A stretch of 64,000 nucleotides of DNA. Source: Paludibaculum fermentans (GTDB taxonomy: Bacteria; Acidobacteriota; Terriglobia; Bryobacterales; Bryobacteraceae). The translations under genes and the position numbers were made by a program. Each line of letters starts with the position of its first letter. Positions within the stretch are counted from its first letter, which is position 1. Shown piece after piece: positions 49,251 to 60,954 of this stretch. Below the pieces are notes generated by a model that searched no databases, had not been told where the DNA came from, and saw only the letters and a list, made by a program, of their open reading frames with translations. The stretch is taken from contig NZ_CP063849.1 in assembly GCF_015277775.1 (NCBI RefSeq), forward strand, positions 7,455,501 to 7,519,500. The letters run 5' to 3'.

Positions 49251-50720
49251 ATGATAATGACCGCTGTCCATGTCACTCGCGAATCCACGTTCCTGCAGCC
49301 CAATCAGGCCCGTGTGCTGCTGCGGCCGTTCAATCACGGCGATGCCCGCAAGACCAGTCAGATCATCGGCCGCATCCTGGCGCTGCCGGAAGAGCAGGTC
49401 GTCCGGTTGCTCGAGGGGATCACCGCTTCGTTCTCGCATCGGCACAGGAATCTCCACGACACTTTGCTGGAACGGTGCGATCAGTTGCGCGACCTCCTGC
49501 CTCCCGGTCAGTCTCTCTCGGAACCCCGGCGGCTGTTGATCGGCTCGTGCTTCCTCGCCGAGTACTCCGTCGAATCGGCCGCTCTCTTCAACCCCTCCAT
49601 CGTCCGCCACCCCGATCAGTCCGGACTGCCTGCCGGAGCGCTTCGCTTCGTTCTCAGCCTGCGCGCCACGGGGGAAGGCCACATCTCCTCAATGACATTC
49701 CGCACCGGAATCATCCATCCGGATCAGCGCATCGAGATACTCGCCCCTTCCCCCTTCCTCACTGAGCCGCGCCAGATCGTCAACCCCTGGTACGAGAAGC
49801 CGCTGTTCGAACGGAAGCTCGGCGAACTGAATCTCGACATCGAGTTCACGCGGCGCATCATGCACGTCCTGCCGCCAGTCTTCACGCTCGATCAGCTTCG
49901 GGAGGCACTCAATACAGAACAAGCCCGCCTGCCCGACGGCTTGACGCTGAAGGATCAGGCTGCGGCGCAGGGCATCTGGCTCCTCGCGCGGTCGAACTTC
50001 GAAGTGGAGTTCCAGCCCGATCGGGATATGTCGGAGCGCGTGCTGTTTCCAGCCACTCCTTCCCAGAGGAATGGGATCGAGGATGCTCGCTTCGTCTGCT
50101 TTCAGAATGACGATGGCAGCCACAATTACTACGCAACCTTCACTGCCTATGATGGCCGGGTAGTTGTTCCGGAATTGGTGGAAACGTCAGACTTTCTCCA
50201 CTTCCGCTTCATCACCTTGAACGGTCCGGCGGCCATCAACAAAGGGATGGCCCTCTTCCCCAGGAAGATCGGCGGCCGCTATGTCATGCTGTCGCGCCAG
50301 GACAACGAGAGCACCTCCATCATGTTCTCCGGCAACGTCCACTTCTGGAATGAATACACCCTCCTGCTGACGCCGGTCTTCCCGTGGGAAATCGTCCAAC
50401 TGGGCAACTGCGGCTCACCCGTCGAAACGGAGGCCGGCTGGCTGGTGCTGAGCCACGGTGTGGGACCCATGCGCGAATACTGCATTGGCGCCTTCCTCCT
50501 CGATCTCGAGGACCCCACCAAGGTGCTCGCCCGTCTGCGCGAACCCCTACTCAAGCCGAATGCAGCGGAGCGGGAGGGCTACGTGCCGAACGTCGTCTAC
50601 ACGTGCGGCTTCCTCCTCCACCAGGGCCAACTGATCATCCCCTACGGCCTGGCCGATCACTCCACCGGCTTCGCCACCGTGCCCCTGTCCGAAGTCCTGG
50701 CCGCCATGGAGCCGGTATAG
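49251..50720 (+). CDS. GH130-family glycoside phosphorylase/hydrolase
   Basis: 489 residues, start ATG 49251. A helical N-terminal segment (about 25-105) leads into a five-bladed beta-propeller: ALFNPSIVRHPDQSG, FRTGIIHPDQRIEIL, QRNGIEDARFVCF, YYATFTAYDGR, LFPRKIGGRYVMLSRQD, GNCGSPVETEAGWLVLSHGVG, YTCGFLLHQGQLIIPYGLAD. The IEDAR segment holds the family's conserved acid. GH130 enzymes act on beta-mannosides, mostly by phosphorolysis. The long N-terminal extension suggests a beta-1,2- or related mannoside branch, but exact specificity cannot be read. Operon partner of the GT4 gene. Confidence 0.87.
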   Translation: MIMTAVHVTRESTFLQPNQARVLLRPFNHGDARKTSQIIGRILALPEEQVVRLLEGITASFSHRHRNLHDTLLERCDQLRDLLPPGQSLSEPRRLLIGSCFLAEYSVESAALFNPSIVRHPDQSGLPAGALRFVLSLRATGEGHISSMTFRTGIIHPDQRIEILAPSPFLTEPRQIVNPWYEKPLFERKLGELNLDIEFTRRIMHVLPPVFTLDQLREALNTEQARLPDGLTLKDQAAAQGIWLLARSNFEVEFQPDRDMSERVLFPATPSQRNGIEDARFVCFQNDDGSHNYYATFTAYDGRVVVPELVETSDFLHFRFITLNGPAAINKGMALFPRKIGGRYVMLSRQDNESTSIMFSGNVHFWNEYTLLLTPVFPWEIVQLGNCGSPVETEAGWLVLSHGVGPMREYCIGAFLLDLEDPTKVLARLREPLLKPNAAEREGYVPNVVYTCGFLLHQGQLIIPYGLADHSTGFATVPLSEVLAAMEPV

Positions 50721-51182
50721 GCAGGCAATCGGCCGAACTGATACCAGACCCTCGGTGCGGGGTTCGGCCCGGCCAACGCGAGTCCCCCCCCTCGCTGTCT
50801 TCTTTCTTACGACATTACTCAGCAGGCGATGCGGCCGGAACCCCGCCGCTTCTGCCTGGGGCCCCCAGGATCGGTGCGCAGCTTCTCCTCTCCAAATGGC
50901 AGGATTGCGCCTCCCTTTGGACCCGCATTTGAGCGTGTCCTCGAGCAATCAGTCTGTCCGCGCAACTCACGCCACCGCCCGTTCAAACGAATGGCCCCGA
51001 GACGTCCCGGCTACCTGCCGCCCGAAGGCCGCACCGCCGGACACTCCCTCTCGATTCCGGGGGCGTCCTTCCGGCACACGAAATCGTAATGATTAATTCC
51101 GGGGGAAACTCAAATGCATGCTTGCCGTCCCGGCCCCATGTCCTCATAATTGAGATTTCTATTGGTCAAATTCGTGAACAAA
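50721..51182. other. gene-free stretch before the IPT/TIG protein gene
   Basis: About 460 bases with no convincing coding frame, no clear hairpin and no repeat shared with the rest of the window. A C run (CCCCCCC near 50784) is present. It presumably carries the promoter of the following giant gene, but no good hexamers were found. Confidence 0.5.
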
Positions 51183-54100
51183 ATGTTGTTACGGTCTTTT
51201 CATCTCTACCCGCTCGCCGTCCTGCTCTGCGCATCAGCCACGGCGATCGCCGCCCCGCCGAGTGTCATTGGGTGCGCCCCCTGCCAGGTGAACGCGGGCG
51301 GGCCCGGCCACACCATGACGGTGCTCGGCAACGGCTTTGTTCCGGGATCGGCCATTGAATGGGCGGGCAGTCCCCTCACCACCACTTTCCTTGCCGCTAC
51401 GCAGTTGTCGGCGCAGGTGCCGGCCAGTCTGCTGCCGTTGTCAGGTAAATTTGCCATTACTGTCCGGAATCCAGACGGTGCGGTGGCGGCCAGCACTACC
51501 TATGCATATGTCCAGCCAGTTCTTACCGCCATCAGTCCCACAGCTGCGTCCGCGGGAATGTCAGGTCTGACGATCACCGCCACCGGTATCGGCTTCTCGA
51601 ATCACAGCACGCTGGTCTTCATCAATCACAGCGGCGCCATGTGGAATATCGATATGACCTTCACCAACTCCGGTAAGGTCTCCGCGCTCATCCCCATGGA
51701 TTCGTTGGTCCCCGCTGGAGGCGCGAACATCAACATTGCGGACTTCACGACCGGCACTTTCTCCAACGTACTGCCGTTTGTGATTACCGCCGGAGGCCCG
51801 AAGATCAGTGCCATTGCGCCCAACGCCGCCACCGTCGGCGGACCTGCCTTCACCCTGGCGGTGACCGGGACCGGATTCACCTCTGATGCATTGGTCTACT
51901 TCTCGAGCATTCCACTCACCACCACCTTCGTAAGCTCGACCCGTTTGGATGCGGCCGTTCCTGCCTCTTACCTCAACTTCGCGAGTGTCGTGCCCATCAC
52001 GGTGGTCACCGCCAGTGGCGGATCGGCCGCCGTGTCTTTGACCGTCACTGACCCGCCGCCGCCCACGCCTGCGGTCGCCGGCGTCAGTCCGGCCTCCGTG
52101 GACGCGGGCACGTCCGGCTTTGCTCTTTCGGTCACGGGAAGCGGCTTTGTCCAAGGCTCCAAGGTCCTCTGGTCCGGCTCCCCTTTGACCACCACGTTCC
52201 AATCGGCCGGCGCGCTCACGGCGCAGGTGCCGCCTCAACTGGCCGCGCTCTCCGGCCGCTTCAATATCTCCGTAAGCAATCCCGCGGGCACAACCAGCAA
52301 CTCGACGGCGCCCGTGAGCGTTCTGCCCGTGCTCTCCTCTGCCTCTCCTTCCTCGGCGGCCTGGAATGGAGCGGCCTTCACCCTCACCGCCACGGGCGCC
52401 GGCCTCAGCAGCGGGCTGCAACTCCAGATCGCTACTCCGGACAGCAAGACCATCTCCGTGTCGACCGTCGCGTCCAGTTCGACATCGCTCACGGCGCAGG
52501 TGCCCGCCGCGGCGCTGGCTGCGCCGGGCACCGCTTATCTGACGCTGATCAATACTGGCAGTAACCTGCAGTCCCGGGCGCTGGCCTTCCCGATTGTCGC
52601 CTCCGGTCCTTCCATCACCTTCTTCAGTCCCAGTTCGGCAGTAGCGGGCGGCCCCGCCTTCACTCTCTCCGTGACGGGTAGCAACTTTTCGACAGGTTCT
52701 GTTCTGTACTGGAATTCGACCCCTCTCAGCACGGCCGTCCAGGGGCTCACTCAACTCACAGCGCAGGTGCCCGCGCAACTCATCGCCGGCAGCGGTGTCG
52801 TCTCCCTCTCAGTGGTCGCGGGCGGCAGCACCTCTAACACGGCCAGCTTCACGATCAATGGTCCGCTCACGATCTCGTCCGCATCGCCGGCCCAGGTCTA
52901 CGCCGAGGCCGCCGAATTTCGACTGACCGTCAATGGCACTGGCTTTGTGCCGGGCGCGACCGTGCAATGGGCGGGCACGTCTCTGGCGACTACCTTTGTG
53001 AGTTCAACTCAACTCACGGCCATAGTGCCGCTGCAACTGCAGACCGTGCCGGGCAACTACGACCTGACGGTCGCAAATCCGGGCGGGCTCCTCTTCGCTC
53101 GCTGGAGCAGTATCTCGGTCTACCCATCGCTTCAGTCCATCGACCCGGCCGCGGCCCGCATTCCCATCGCCGGGGTTGGCATCGTCGCGTATGGCGGCGG
53201 TTTCAACAACACCTCGGTGATCGTCTTCGACTCGTCCAGCGGGCGGCTCAATCTCCCCACGACGTATTACAGTACTTCGAAAATCGCCGCACTGATTCCC
53301 GGATCGGCATTGACGCGCTCAGAAACGGCCCGGGTCTATGTGCTCGATGCACGAACCGGTTACACTTCAACTGCGCAGTCATTTACGGCCCAGCAAGTCG
53401 CGCCGGTCATCACAACGCTGGCGCCTGTTTCTGTGTCTGCGGGTAGTCCCAGCTTCCAGCTCACCGTCGCCCTCGACTATATGGGCGCCAATCCGGTCGT
53501 GAAATGGAACGGTACTCCGCTTGGCCTGGTCGAGAAATACGCAACCGCAGTCACGGTCCTGGTCCCGTCCTCACTGGTCGCTTCCCCCGGCACCGCCCAG
53601 ATCACCGTCGAATCGGACGGACTGGTCTCAGCCGGAGCCGCGTTCACTATCGGCCAGGGGCCGACCGTCCTGACTGCCTCGCCCACGCCAATCGATGCGG
53701 GAGGACCCACCATCACGATCGACGTGGTGGGGAGCGGCTTCGTATCCGGCTCCAAGGTCTATTGGGTCGGCCAGCCGCTGGCCACGGTGTTTCGCAGCGC
53801 CACGGCGCTCTCGGCCGTGTTGCCCTCGAACCTGACGGCCCTCACAACGGCGGCAGACATCACGGTAGGCAATCCCGACGGAACGATGTCGGGATTGCCA
53901 ACTCCGGCAATCTCCGTTCAACCGGTGTTTTCTTCCCTCAGTCCCGGCTCTGCCCTGCCGGGGAGTGCCGACATTCAATTGGTGGTCAAGGGGATCGGAT
54001 TCCGTCCCACCAGTCGCGTGGATTTCTTCTCTCGCTATGCGGCACACCCCCTATCGACAACTTACGTCGATTCGACCACGCTCTCCGCCCTGTTGCCGGC

Positions 54101-57100
54101 GGAGTTGCTGTCGGCCGCGGTGTCGGCGACCGTCTATGTCTCTGATTCGTTCAGCCGGGGCGTCTCGCGATCGCTCCCCTTCACGGTCGGCGCACCTTCG
54201 CCGGTGTTGAGCACGCTGAAACCAAGTTCCGCTCGTGCCGGTGATCCCGGCTTCGAACTGAAGGTGGAAGGCTACGAACTACGCCCGGGCACGCGCGTGC
54301 GATGGAATGGCGTCCCGCTGACCATGCTGCAGGCGGGGCCGGAGTGGATCGCCAGCGTTCCGTCGAGCCTCATCGCCAGTCAGGGATCGGCCGCCATCAC
54401 GCTGATCAACGACGACGGACTGGTCTCCAATTCGATGGACTTTCCCATCACCGGCAGCGGCACGGTTGTTCCTGCCATCACGTCTCTCAGTCCCAATCCG
54501 ATCTCCGTGGGCGGTGCAGCCGCCAAACTTCTCGTCAGTGGCTCCGGTTTTGTCACGGGTTCGGTTGTCTATTGGAACGGCACTCCGCTAAGTACGGTTT
54601 TCCTGAGTTCCGCTCAGTTGGAGGCCACCGTGCCGGGCAGCCTTCTGGGGAGTCCCGCGAGTATCAGCATCACGGTAGCCAATCCTGGCGGAACCACTTC
54701 GGCCGCCACTACCCTGGTCCTCCAGGCGGCCGCGCCGGTCATCTCGTCCATCGCGCCCAGCCTCTTTCCCGCGGGCAGCAGTTCCACCACGATGATCATC
54801 AATGGCTCGGGCTTCGTGCCGGGTGCCAGCGTCTACTGGGGCGCAATCTCTCTGGCCGTGACCGGCAATGCCCCGGCTCAGTTGACAGTCACTGTGCCCT
54901 CGAATCTCCTCGCCACCCCCGGCGCGGTGCTGATCAAAGTGGTTTGCGGAACCCAGGCGTCGAACCTCTACGCTGCCGTCGTATACAGCGTCTTCAGCGC
55001 CCCACAGTTGACGAGTGCCAGCCCGGCACAGGTGGACGCAGGCGCTCCGGGCTTCACTCTGACCGCCACCGGGGCAAACTTCCAGTCCGGGGCAAAGGTC
55101 CATTGGGCGGGCACGCCGCTCGCCACCACGTTTGTGAGCTCCACCCAGTTGACCGCCGTGGTACCGGCCAACCTTGTGGCGACCTCCGGCCGTTCTGTCG
55201 TCACCGTGATGAACCCCGACGGCGAGGCTTCGTTGCCCTTCACACAGATGTATGTCCAGCCGGTTCTGTCGACCGTGGCGCCCCTGTCCTTGCCGGCCGG
55301 CGCCGGAGCCACACTGTCGATCACGGGCCGAGGCTTCCGGCCCACGGCTGTGGTGCAACTAACTGCCTCCGGCCGGGAGTGGCCGCTGCAAACCAGCTAC
55401 CTCAGCGCCACGGCGCTGAGCGCGGAAGTCCGTCCGGAACAAATCAAGGATGCGGGCACGGCCTACGTCACCATCACCGACAGCACCGACGCCACATTCT
55501 CGCGGAAACTGGCACTCACCGTCACCAGTACCGGACCGTCCGTCACAACGCTTCTGCCCAACACCGCGACGGCGGGCGAGCCAGACTTCCAGTTGACCGT
55601 CAACGGGCAGAACTTCGATTCCGGCGCCGTCGTGCGCTGGGAGACAACCAGCCTCCCCACGGTCTTTGTGAGCGCCCGTCAACTGACGGCATCGGTGGCA
55701 TCCAGTCTCCTTGCCTCGCCCGGAACCGTCAGTGTCGGCGTCGTCAACCAGTCCGGTGCGAAATCGCCCTCGATCGTATTCCAGATCGTCCCCCGCAGCC
55801 CGAGCATTCTGAGTCTGAGTCCCAACTCGGCCGAAGCCGGCGGGCCCGAGTTCGTCCTGTCTGTCCATGGCGCCGACTTCTCCCAGGGCGCCATTATGAG
55901 CTGGGGGGATGCCCCCTTGGCCACATCGTTTGTCAACCCTTCCGAACTGGCAGTCACGGTGCCGGCCGGCCGCGTTGCAACGCCCGGCATGCCGTTCCTG
56001 GTTGTGGCCAACCGGAATGCCCAGTCCGCGCCAATCAGCTTCCCCATCAAAGCCGCCGGGCCCGTGATCGCTCGGCTCGACCCCGCCGAGACGACGGCGG
56101 GCGGAGCGTCGTTCCGTTTGACCGTCACCGGCAAGGGCTTTCAACCGGATGATGCCGTACGCTGGAATGGCACCGCCCTCCCGTCCGAGGCCGTGAGCTC
56201 CACGCAGATGACCGCCATGGTTCCAGTGGAATCCATCACATCCGCGGGGAGTAGCACGGTGACGATTGCCCGCGCCACTGGCGAGGAATCGCTCGCCGTC
56301 TCCTTCCTGGTGAATCCGGCCGACCCGTTCATTCGGGAGGTCTCTCCGAACTCAGCGACCCAGGGCGCCGGCGCCACCTCCCTGGCGATCAAAGGCAAGG
56401 GGTTCCTGCCGGGCGCCGTTGTGGCGTGGAACGGCCAACCGCTGGAGACGGAGTTTGTGGAATCCGGCTGGGTGACGGCCCACGTGCCGGCGGAACTCGT
56501 CACCTCCGCCGGGGAAGCGAGTCTGGCCATCACCAACCCCGCTGGAACCCCTGGCGCGCCCGCGGCGTTCCTCATCCATCCGCCCGTGCCGGAACTGCTC
56601 CGCCTCTCGCCTTCTTCCGCGACGAGCGGCGGGGCCGACCTGGCACTGGTGGTCCACGGGGCCGGCTTCCTGAAAGGATCCGCGATCCATTGGGAAGGCG
56701 TCACGCTGGAGACCACTTTCCTCGACTCGACCCGCCTCAAGGCCGTCGTCCCTGCATCGTGGATTCTCGGGGGCGGCATGGCCGGTGTGGCCGTCTCGAA
56801 CCCGGATGGGCTGACAACGGACCCGAGTTCGTTCCCGGTGCTGGAGGCCAAGCCGACGATCTCCGCCGTGTCGCCAGGCACTTTGGGTGCAGGCGTCTCC
56901 GGTCTCGTGGTCACCGTGGATGGCAGCGGGTACCTGCCCGGAACCATCCTGACATGGGAAGGGGCTCCTCTGGAGACGAGCTTCATCGATCCCACGCGGC
57001 TCACCGCACAGGTCCCGGCGGACCTCATGGCGAACTCGGGCAGCGCCCGCGTGACGGCCGTCAATCCACAGGGCCAGACCTCCGCACCTTGGCTTCTGAG

Positions 57101-57389
57101 GATTCTGGGACTCAGCGTAGTGGGCTTCGATCAGCAGCATCTGGTGGCAGGCGGACCGGATACGATGCTCAAGGTCTTCGGTAATGGCTTCCAGCCGGGC
57201 GCGACCGTCTACTGGAATGGGTCGCCGCTGGGCACAACCTTCGCCAATAATGCATTGACAGCGTCAGTGCCGGCGCGATTGATTGCCACTGAGGGCATTG
57301 CGAGCATTGCCGTGGCCATTCCGGGAGGCCTGATGTCGAGTGCGCAGACTCTGTCCATCAGTGCGCCCGATCCAGTAGGGCACGAATAG
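51183..57389 (+). CDS. giant secreted protein of 23 IPT/TIG repeats
   Basis: About 2068 residues from ATG 51183 (upstream TTG 51150 and GTG 51174 also possible; none has a good ribosome site). The signal peptide ends ATAIAAPPS. The rest is 23 tandem Ig-like IPT/TIG domains of about 85-90 residues, each with the plan SPxSxxAGGPxFTLTVxG, GFxxGSxVxWNG, [16 protein letters not shown] and xNPGG. Examples start [18 protein letters not shown] and [18 protein letters not shown]. There is no enzymatic domain, membrane anchor or sorting signal at the C-terminus. A surface or extracellular adhesin/binding filament is inferred. Copies are diverged, so this is an old expansion. Confidence 0.88.
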   Translation: MLLRSFHLYPLAVLLCASATAIAAPPSVIGCAPCQVNAGGPGHTMTVLGNGFVPGSAIEWAGSPLTTTFLAATQLSAQVPASLLPLSGKFAITVRNPDGAVAASTTYAYVQPVLTAISPTAASAGMSGLTITATGIGFSNHSTLVFINHSGAMWNIDMTFTNSGKVSALIPMDSLVPAGGANINIADFTTGTFSNVLPFVITAGGPKISAIAPNAATVGGPAFTLAVTGTGFTSDALVYFSSIPLTTTFVSSTRLDAAVPASYLNFASVVPITVVTASGGSAAVSLTVTDPPPPTPAVAGVSPASVDAGTSGFALSVTGSGFVQGSKVLWSGSPLTTTFQSAGALTAQVPPQLAALSGRFNISVSNPAGTTSNSTAPVSVLPVLSSASPSSAAWNGAAFTLTATGAGLSSGLQLQIATPDSKTISVSTVASSSTSLTAQVPAAALAAPGTAYLTLINTGSNLQSRALAFPIVASGPSITFFSPSSAVAGGPAFTLSVTGSNFSTGSVLYWNSTPLSTAVQGLTQLTAQVPAQLIAGSGVVSLSVVAGGSTSNTASFTINGPLTISSASPAQVYAEAAEFRLTVNGTGFVPGATVQWAGTSLATTFVSSTQLTAIVPLQLQTVPGNYDLTVANPGGLLFARWSSISVYPSLQSIDPAAARIPIAGVGIVAYGGGFNNTSVIVFDSSSGRLNLPTTYYSTSKIAALIPGSALTRSETARVYVLDARTGYTSTAQSFTAQQVAPVITTLAPVSVSAGSPSFQLTVALDYMGANPVVKWNGTPLGLVEKYATAVTVLVPSSLVASPGTAQITVESDGLVSAGAAFTIGQGPTVLTASPTPIDAGGPTITIDVVGSGFVSGSKVYWVGQPLATVFRSATALSAVLPSNLTALTTAADITVGNPDGTMSGLPTPAISVQPVFSSLSPGSALPGSADIQLVVKGIGFRPTSRVDFFSRYAAHPLSTTYVDSTTLSALLPAELLSAAVSATVYVSDSFSRGVSRSLPFTVGAPSPVLSTLKPSSARAGDPGFELKVEGYELRPGTRVRWNGVPLTMLQAGPEWIASVPSSLIASQGSAAITLINDDGLVSNSMDFPITGSGTVVPAITSLSPNPISVGGAAAKLLVSGSGFVTGSVVYWNGTPLSTVFLSSAQLEATVPGSLLGSPASISITVANPGGTTSAATTLVLQAAAPVISSIAPSLFPAGSSSTTMIINGSGFVPGASVYWGAISLAVTGNAPAQLTVTVPSNLLATPGAVLIKVVCGTQASNLYAAVVYSVFSAPQLTSASPAQVDAGAPGFTLTATGANFQSGAKVHWAGTPLATTFVSSTQLTAVVPANLVATSGRSVVTVMNPDGEASLPFTQMYVQPVLSTVAPLSLPAGAGATLSITGRGFRPTAVVQLTASGREWPLQTSYLSATALSAEVRPEQIKDAGTAYVTITDSTDATFSRKLALTVTSTGPSVTTLLPNTATAGEPDFQLTVNGQNFDSGAVVRWETTSLPTVFVSARQLTASVASSLLASPGTVSVGVVNQSGAKSPSIVFQIVPRSPSILSLSPNSAEAGGPEFVLSVHGADFSQGAIMSWGDAPLATSFVNPSELAVTVPAGRVATPGMPFLVVANRNAQSAPISFPIKAAGPVIARLDPAETTAGGASFRLTVTGKGFQPDDAVRWNGTALPSEAVSSTQMTAMVPVESITSAGSSTVTIARATGEESLAVSFLVNPADPFIREVSPNSATQGAGATSLAIKGKGFLPGAVVAWNGQPLETEFVESGWVTAHVPAELVTSAGEASLAITNPAGTPGAPAAFLIHPPVPELLRLSPSSATSGGADLALVVHGAGFLKGSAIHWEGVTLETTFLDSTRLKAVVPASWILGGGMAGVAVSNPDGLTTDPSSFPVLEAKPTISAVSPGTLGAGVSGLVVTVDGSGYLPGTILTWEGAPLETSFIDPTRLTAQVPADLMANSGSARVTAVNPQGQTSAPWLLRILGLSVVGFDQQHLVAGGPDTMLKVFGNGFQPGATVYWNGSPLGTTFANNALTASVPARLIATEGIASIAVAIPGGLMSSAQTLSISAPDPVGHE

Positions 57390-57528
57390 CAGGCGTGAGG
57401 GCTTCCGGTGATAAGGCGAGGGCAGGACTTCTGAGCTCGTCGCCTTCTCCCGTAAGAACTCGCCGGGTGAATCCAGTTCGACCATTACAGGTAGGAAGAC
57501 CTTCTCCTACAACGGGCCCTGCCATACA

Positions 57529-60042
57529 GTGCTGGATGAGGCTGCCAACGCACCAACGGCCGCAAATCCCGGAAGCAAGCTGGCGACTTGCGTCGATGCC
57601 GCTGGAAGAATCGCAAGCGTCACCGAGACAAAAGTCCTTACCCCTAGTCCCGTCACATATGTGACCACCTATGCCTACGATGCGATGGACAATCTGACGG
57701 ACGTCTATCAGGGAGTTCAGCACCGGGAGTTTCGTTACGACCAATTGGGCCGGCTGCGGACCGCCAAGAACCCAGAGAACGGCACGACCACCTACGCGTA
57801 CGACAAGAACGGCAACCTCATCTCGAAGTTGAGCGGCAACGACTACACGTGCTTCGGCCCAGTCGTGACCTCACCGCCCGCCTGCAACGCTTCTGCCGAC
57901 TTCGACTCCTCCGGAGCCACTAACTACTATGATGCGCTCAATCGTCCAACGTCCAAGCAATACAGTGACGGAACCACGCCATCTGTCACGTACCGCTATA
58001 GTGAAGACCTAAGTGGAGGACCGCTCAACTACCAGAAAGGGCGGTTGACTTCTATCGTTTCTGGGAACACGACGATTCAGTTCAACTCATTCGACGCTGC
58101 TGGGCGGGTATTGCGCCATACGCAGACGACCACGGGCGCGGTGGGTTCACCCTACGTTTTTGGTTACCAGTACAACACAGGGGGGCTGCTCACGCAGTTG
58201 ACTTACCCGTCTGGTAGAGTGGTTTCCACGACCTATGATGATGCCGGACGGGCAGGTAAGGTGTTGGGTCAACTGGGCAGCGTCTCGACGGCGTATGCCG
58301 GACCACCAACCGGCAAGATCTATATTCAATACGCTCCGCATGGTGCGGTGAGCCAGATGTTGTTGGCGGGAGGGACCAGCGAAACCTGGCAAATGAACGA
58401 GCAGCACGGCTACAATTCTAGGCTGCAGCCGACCTCGATCTCCTTGGCCACGACGGCCGGTACACCTGTGACAATTCGCAATCTGACATTCGGCTACGGT
58501 GGTGCGGAAAATAACGGCAACTTGCTATCTCAGGGCATAGCGGGCACCGGTCTGGCTTCCGCTTTGAGCCAGTCATATCAGTATGACAGGCTGAACAGAA
58601 TCACCAAGGTAGGCGAAGGCACGACCTGGAACCGCAATTTCGATTACGATCAATACGGCAATGGGTGGGTGTCCGCCTACACTCCGAGTTCCTTTGCCCC
58701 GGATCCGTCCACACCCCAATCGCAGGGGACGATCAACGCCGACACGAATCAGACAGGCATAGCTGGATCTACTTGGGACGGCGCGGGCAATCTAAACAAC
58801 ATCGGGACAGGGAGTTTTCTTTTCTACTATGATGCGGAAAACCGCATGATCCGCAGCGTGCTGGGCTCGGCGACGGTGTACCAGTATGATGGGCAAGGTC
58901 GGCGTGTGGCGAGGATCGACTGTCCCTCGAATATGACTACCTGCGACGCGGCCACTGCGGGGGCGGCGGTGACCTCGTTTGCTTACGACGCCCAAGGCCA
59001 ATTGGCGGCGGAGTATTCGAATCATCCTTCCTCGCAGCCCTGCACCACCTGTTACCTGCTCGCTGACCATCTCGGGAGCACCAGGGTGATGACCGACAGC
59101 ATCGGAACGGCCGTTCAGTGTCACGATTACCTGCCGTTTGGTGAGGAGTTGCTCGCTGGTACATCCGGACGGAATGGATGCTACTTACCGGCCAGCGGAT
59201 CCGGTGTGCTGTTTACCGGCAAGGAGCGGGATGCCGAGACGAGCCTCGATTACTTCGGGGCACGGTATTACTCGAGCGCACAAGGTCGCTTTACCTCGCC
59301 AGATGAGTTCCCCGGCGGCATCGTTGATCCATTCACAGACCAGCAGGCGAGCCAACCAGGGCCGCTTCCTTACGCCGACATCACTGACCCGCAGACATTG
59401 AACAAGTACGGGTATGTTCGGAACAACCCGCTCCGGTACACCGATCCTGATGGACATGACTGGCAAGATGCAGTCGAGTTTGTGGCTGGCGTCGGCAGAG
59501 GAGTAGCCGCAAGCGAGAGCTTCGGTGCAGTTGGTGCGCCGAGTGAGTCCGACTCGATGTCAAGCAGGATAGGACAGGCCGTTGGCACCGGCGTAGTTGG
59601 GGTCGTTGGAGCCATTGCGAGCGTTGGAGGAATCACTGGCGGTGTGCTTACAGCGCCGACAGGAGTGGGTGCGCTGGCAGGAGGCGCAGTCGCATTAAAA
59701 GGTGCCGCCTCGGCGGTGGGAGCCGCCAAGAACTTAGGCGCAATTCTAACTGCGCCGATGCAGCGCTCCTCGGATTCAGGTTCGTATACAAACACGCATG
59801 AAAGCGGTGCGGTCTACGTCGGTAAAGGAGATCGTGCGAGGTCGCAAGCTTCTGGACGGAGGGTTGCGAAGGAGACCGGGGATAAGCACGTTGCGACCGA
59901 CCACACGTCTGCATCTAGTTCGAGAGAGGGATTCAAGGCTGAGTCTCGGCGCATGGATCAGGCTAGGAGTGAGGGTAAAAAGCTGTACAATAAGAGAGAG
60001 TCACCGGGCAAAAAGATGCGGCAACAAGATGGCGAAAACTGA
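57529..60042 (+). CDS. RHS-repeat toxin, 5'-truncated, with GIY-YIG-like C-terminal domain
   Basis: 837 residues. The frame is open back to 57415 without a start and already reads RHS-like (RKTFSYNGPCHTVLDEA), and GTG 57529 has no ribosome site; full-length RHS proteins are far longer and exported. This is probably an orphan 3' module. YD repeats fill about residues 40-520; the RHS core (GKERDAETSLDYFGARYY, then NPLRYTDPDGHDW near 640) marks the toxin junction. A Gly/Ala-rich hydrophobic stretch (about 685-740) precedes the tip (about 755-837). There GSY-x9-YVG, Arg residues, a downstream Glu and YNKRESPGKK fit a GIY-YIG-like nuclease. The stop overlaps the next gene. Confidence 0.75.
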   Translation: MLDEAANAPTAANPGSKLATCVDAAGRIASVTETKVLTPSPVTYVTTYAYDAMDNLTDVYQGVQHREFRYDQLGRLRTAKNPENGTTTYAYDKNGNLISKLSGNDYTCFGPVVTSPPACNASADFDSSGATNYYDALNRPTSKQYSDGTTPSVTYRYSEDLSGGPLNYQKGRLTSIVSGNTTIQFNSFDAAGRVLRHTQTTTGAVGSPYVFGYQYNTGGLLTQLTYPSGRVVSTTYDDAGRAGKVLGQLGSVSTAYAGPPTGKIYIQYAPHGAVSQMLLAGGTSETWQMNEQHGYNSRLQPTSISLATTAGTPVTIRNLTFGYGGAENNGNLLSQGIAGTGLASALSQSYQYDRLNRITKVGEGTTWNRNFDYDQYGNGWVSAYTPSSFAPDPSTPQSQGTINADTNQTGIAGSTWDGAGNLNNIGTGSFLFYYDAENRMIRSVLGSATVYQYDGQGRRVARIDCPSNMTTCDAATAGAAVTSFAYDAQGQLAAEYSNHPSSQPCTTCYLLADHLGSTRVMTDSIGTAVQCHDYLPFGEELLAGTSGRNGCYLPASGSGVLFTGKERDAETSLDYFGARYYSSAQGRFTSPDEFPGGIVDPFTDQQASQPGPLPYADITDPQTLNKYGYVRNNPLRYTDPDGHDWQDAVEFVAGVGRGVAASESFGAVGAPSESDSMSSRIGQAVGTGVVGVVGAIASVGGITGGVLTAPTGVGALAGGAVALKGAASAVGAAKNLGAILTAPMQRSSDSGSYTNTHESGAVYVGKGDRARSQASGRRVAKETGDKHVATDHTSASSSREGFKAESRRMDQARSEGKKLYNKRESPGKKMRQQDGEN

Positions 60043-60943
60043 CATCTACGCCAAATATCGGGCCACTGGTCAGCAGCTCCAGAATCTGCGCACCATTGAT
60101 CTTGGAGGGGGGCGTGCCGCGCTTTGGATGGACTCTGATTGCCTTGAAGCTTGCGTAGACTATTTTATTCGGAATAAACTATACGGAATCGCAATCTCGC
60201 CACTTGATGGCTTCAAGTTGTCAGATCTCGGCTTTCTGACTAGATGCGTTCCGGCAGTCGAGCACCTAGTTGTTCTCCACGTAGATATGATCGACGTATC
60301 CGCCCTTAATGACCTCCGTCTGCTCCGCAGCTTGCATATGACCGGGAGACCCAAGCAGAAACTGGACATCGCTAATCTCGACGCTCTGCATGAACTCGAT
60401 GTTCAATGGTGGCCGAAATTGCGATTTGATGGGCGTCTTCCCAAGCTGCGTGTGTTGAAACTTAAGGGCTACCGCTCGAATGTTAACGGGGCTTTGGACT
60501 TACCCGCCCTTCAGGAATTGGAAGATCTGGAGTTGATTCAAACACCCATTCCCAGCCTTGCAGGTATCGACAGGTTTCCTGGGCTGAGGCGGTTGGCGTG
60601 CTATTATCTGCCGAAACTTCGCCACATCGCTCCCGTTGGGCATTCTTTTTGCGATAGGGATCTTACGACTCTTGAGTTCGGCCATTGCCCACACATCACA
60701 GATAACGACAGTGTTAGCTCAATCAGATCTTTGAGAACCTTGTGGTTCAATCATTGCGGGAAGGTGCCATCTCTGCGGTTCCTGGATGCGTTGCCTGAGC
60801 TCCAAAATTTCCGCTTTGTGGGCACGGAAGTACTAGATGGAGACCTGGCGCCTTGTCTGCGCATTCCATCAGTTGGATTCTCTGACAAGAAGACCTACTC
60901 TCATCGCTACGCAGATTTTGAGGCTAGGTCTAGCAGGGCATGA
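60029..60943 (+). CDS. leucine-rich putative immunity protein for the RHS tip
   Basis: 304 residues from ATG 60029, which lies 14 bases inside the end of the RHS gene in another frame; a longer frame from 59798 only mirrors the RHS sequence. The protein is made of irregular LRR-like repeats: LRLLRSLHMTG, LDALHELDVQWWPKLRF, LPKLRVLKLKG, LPALQELEDLELIQT, RFPGLRRLACYYLPKLRH. There is no signal peptide. Overlap with a toxin's 3' end is the normal place for a cognate immunity gene, hence the call; the interaction is inferred. AT content is higher than in housekeeping neighbours, consistent with acquisition. Confidence 0.65.
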   Translation: MAKTDIYAKYRATGQQLQNLRTIDLGGGRAALWMDSDCLEACVDYFIRNKLYGIAISPLDGFKLSDLGFLTRCVPAVEHLVVLHVDMIDVSALNDLRLLRSLHMTGRPKQKLDIANLDALHELDVQWWPKLRFDGRLPKLRVLKLKGYRSNVNGALDLPALQELEDLELIQTPIPSLAGIDRFPGLRRLACYYLPKLRHIAPVGHSFCDRDLTTLEFGHCPHITDNDSVSSIRSLRTLWFNHCGKVPSLRFLDALPELQNFRFVGTEVLDGDLAPCLRIPSVGFSDKKTYSHRYADFEARSSRA

Positions 60944-60954
60944 TAGGAGAATTT

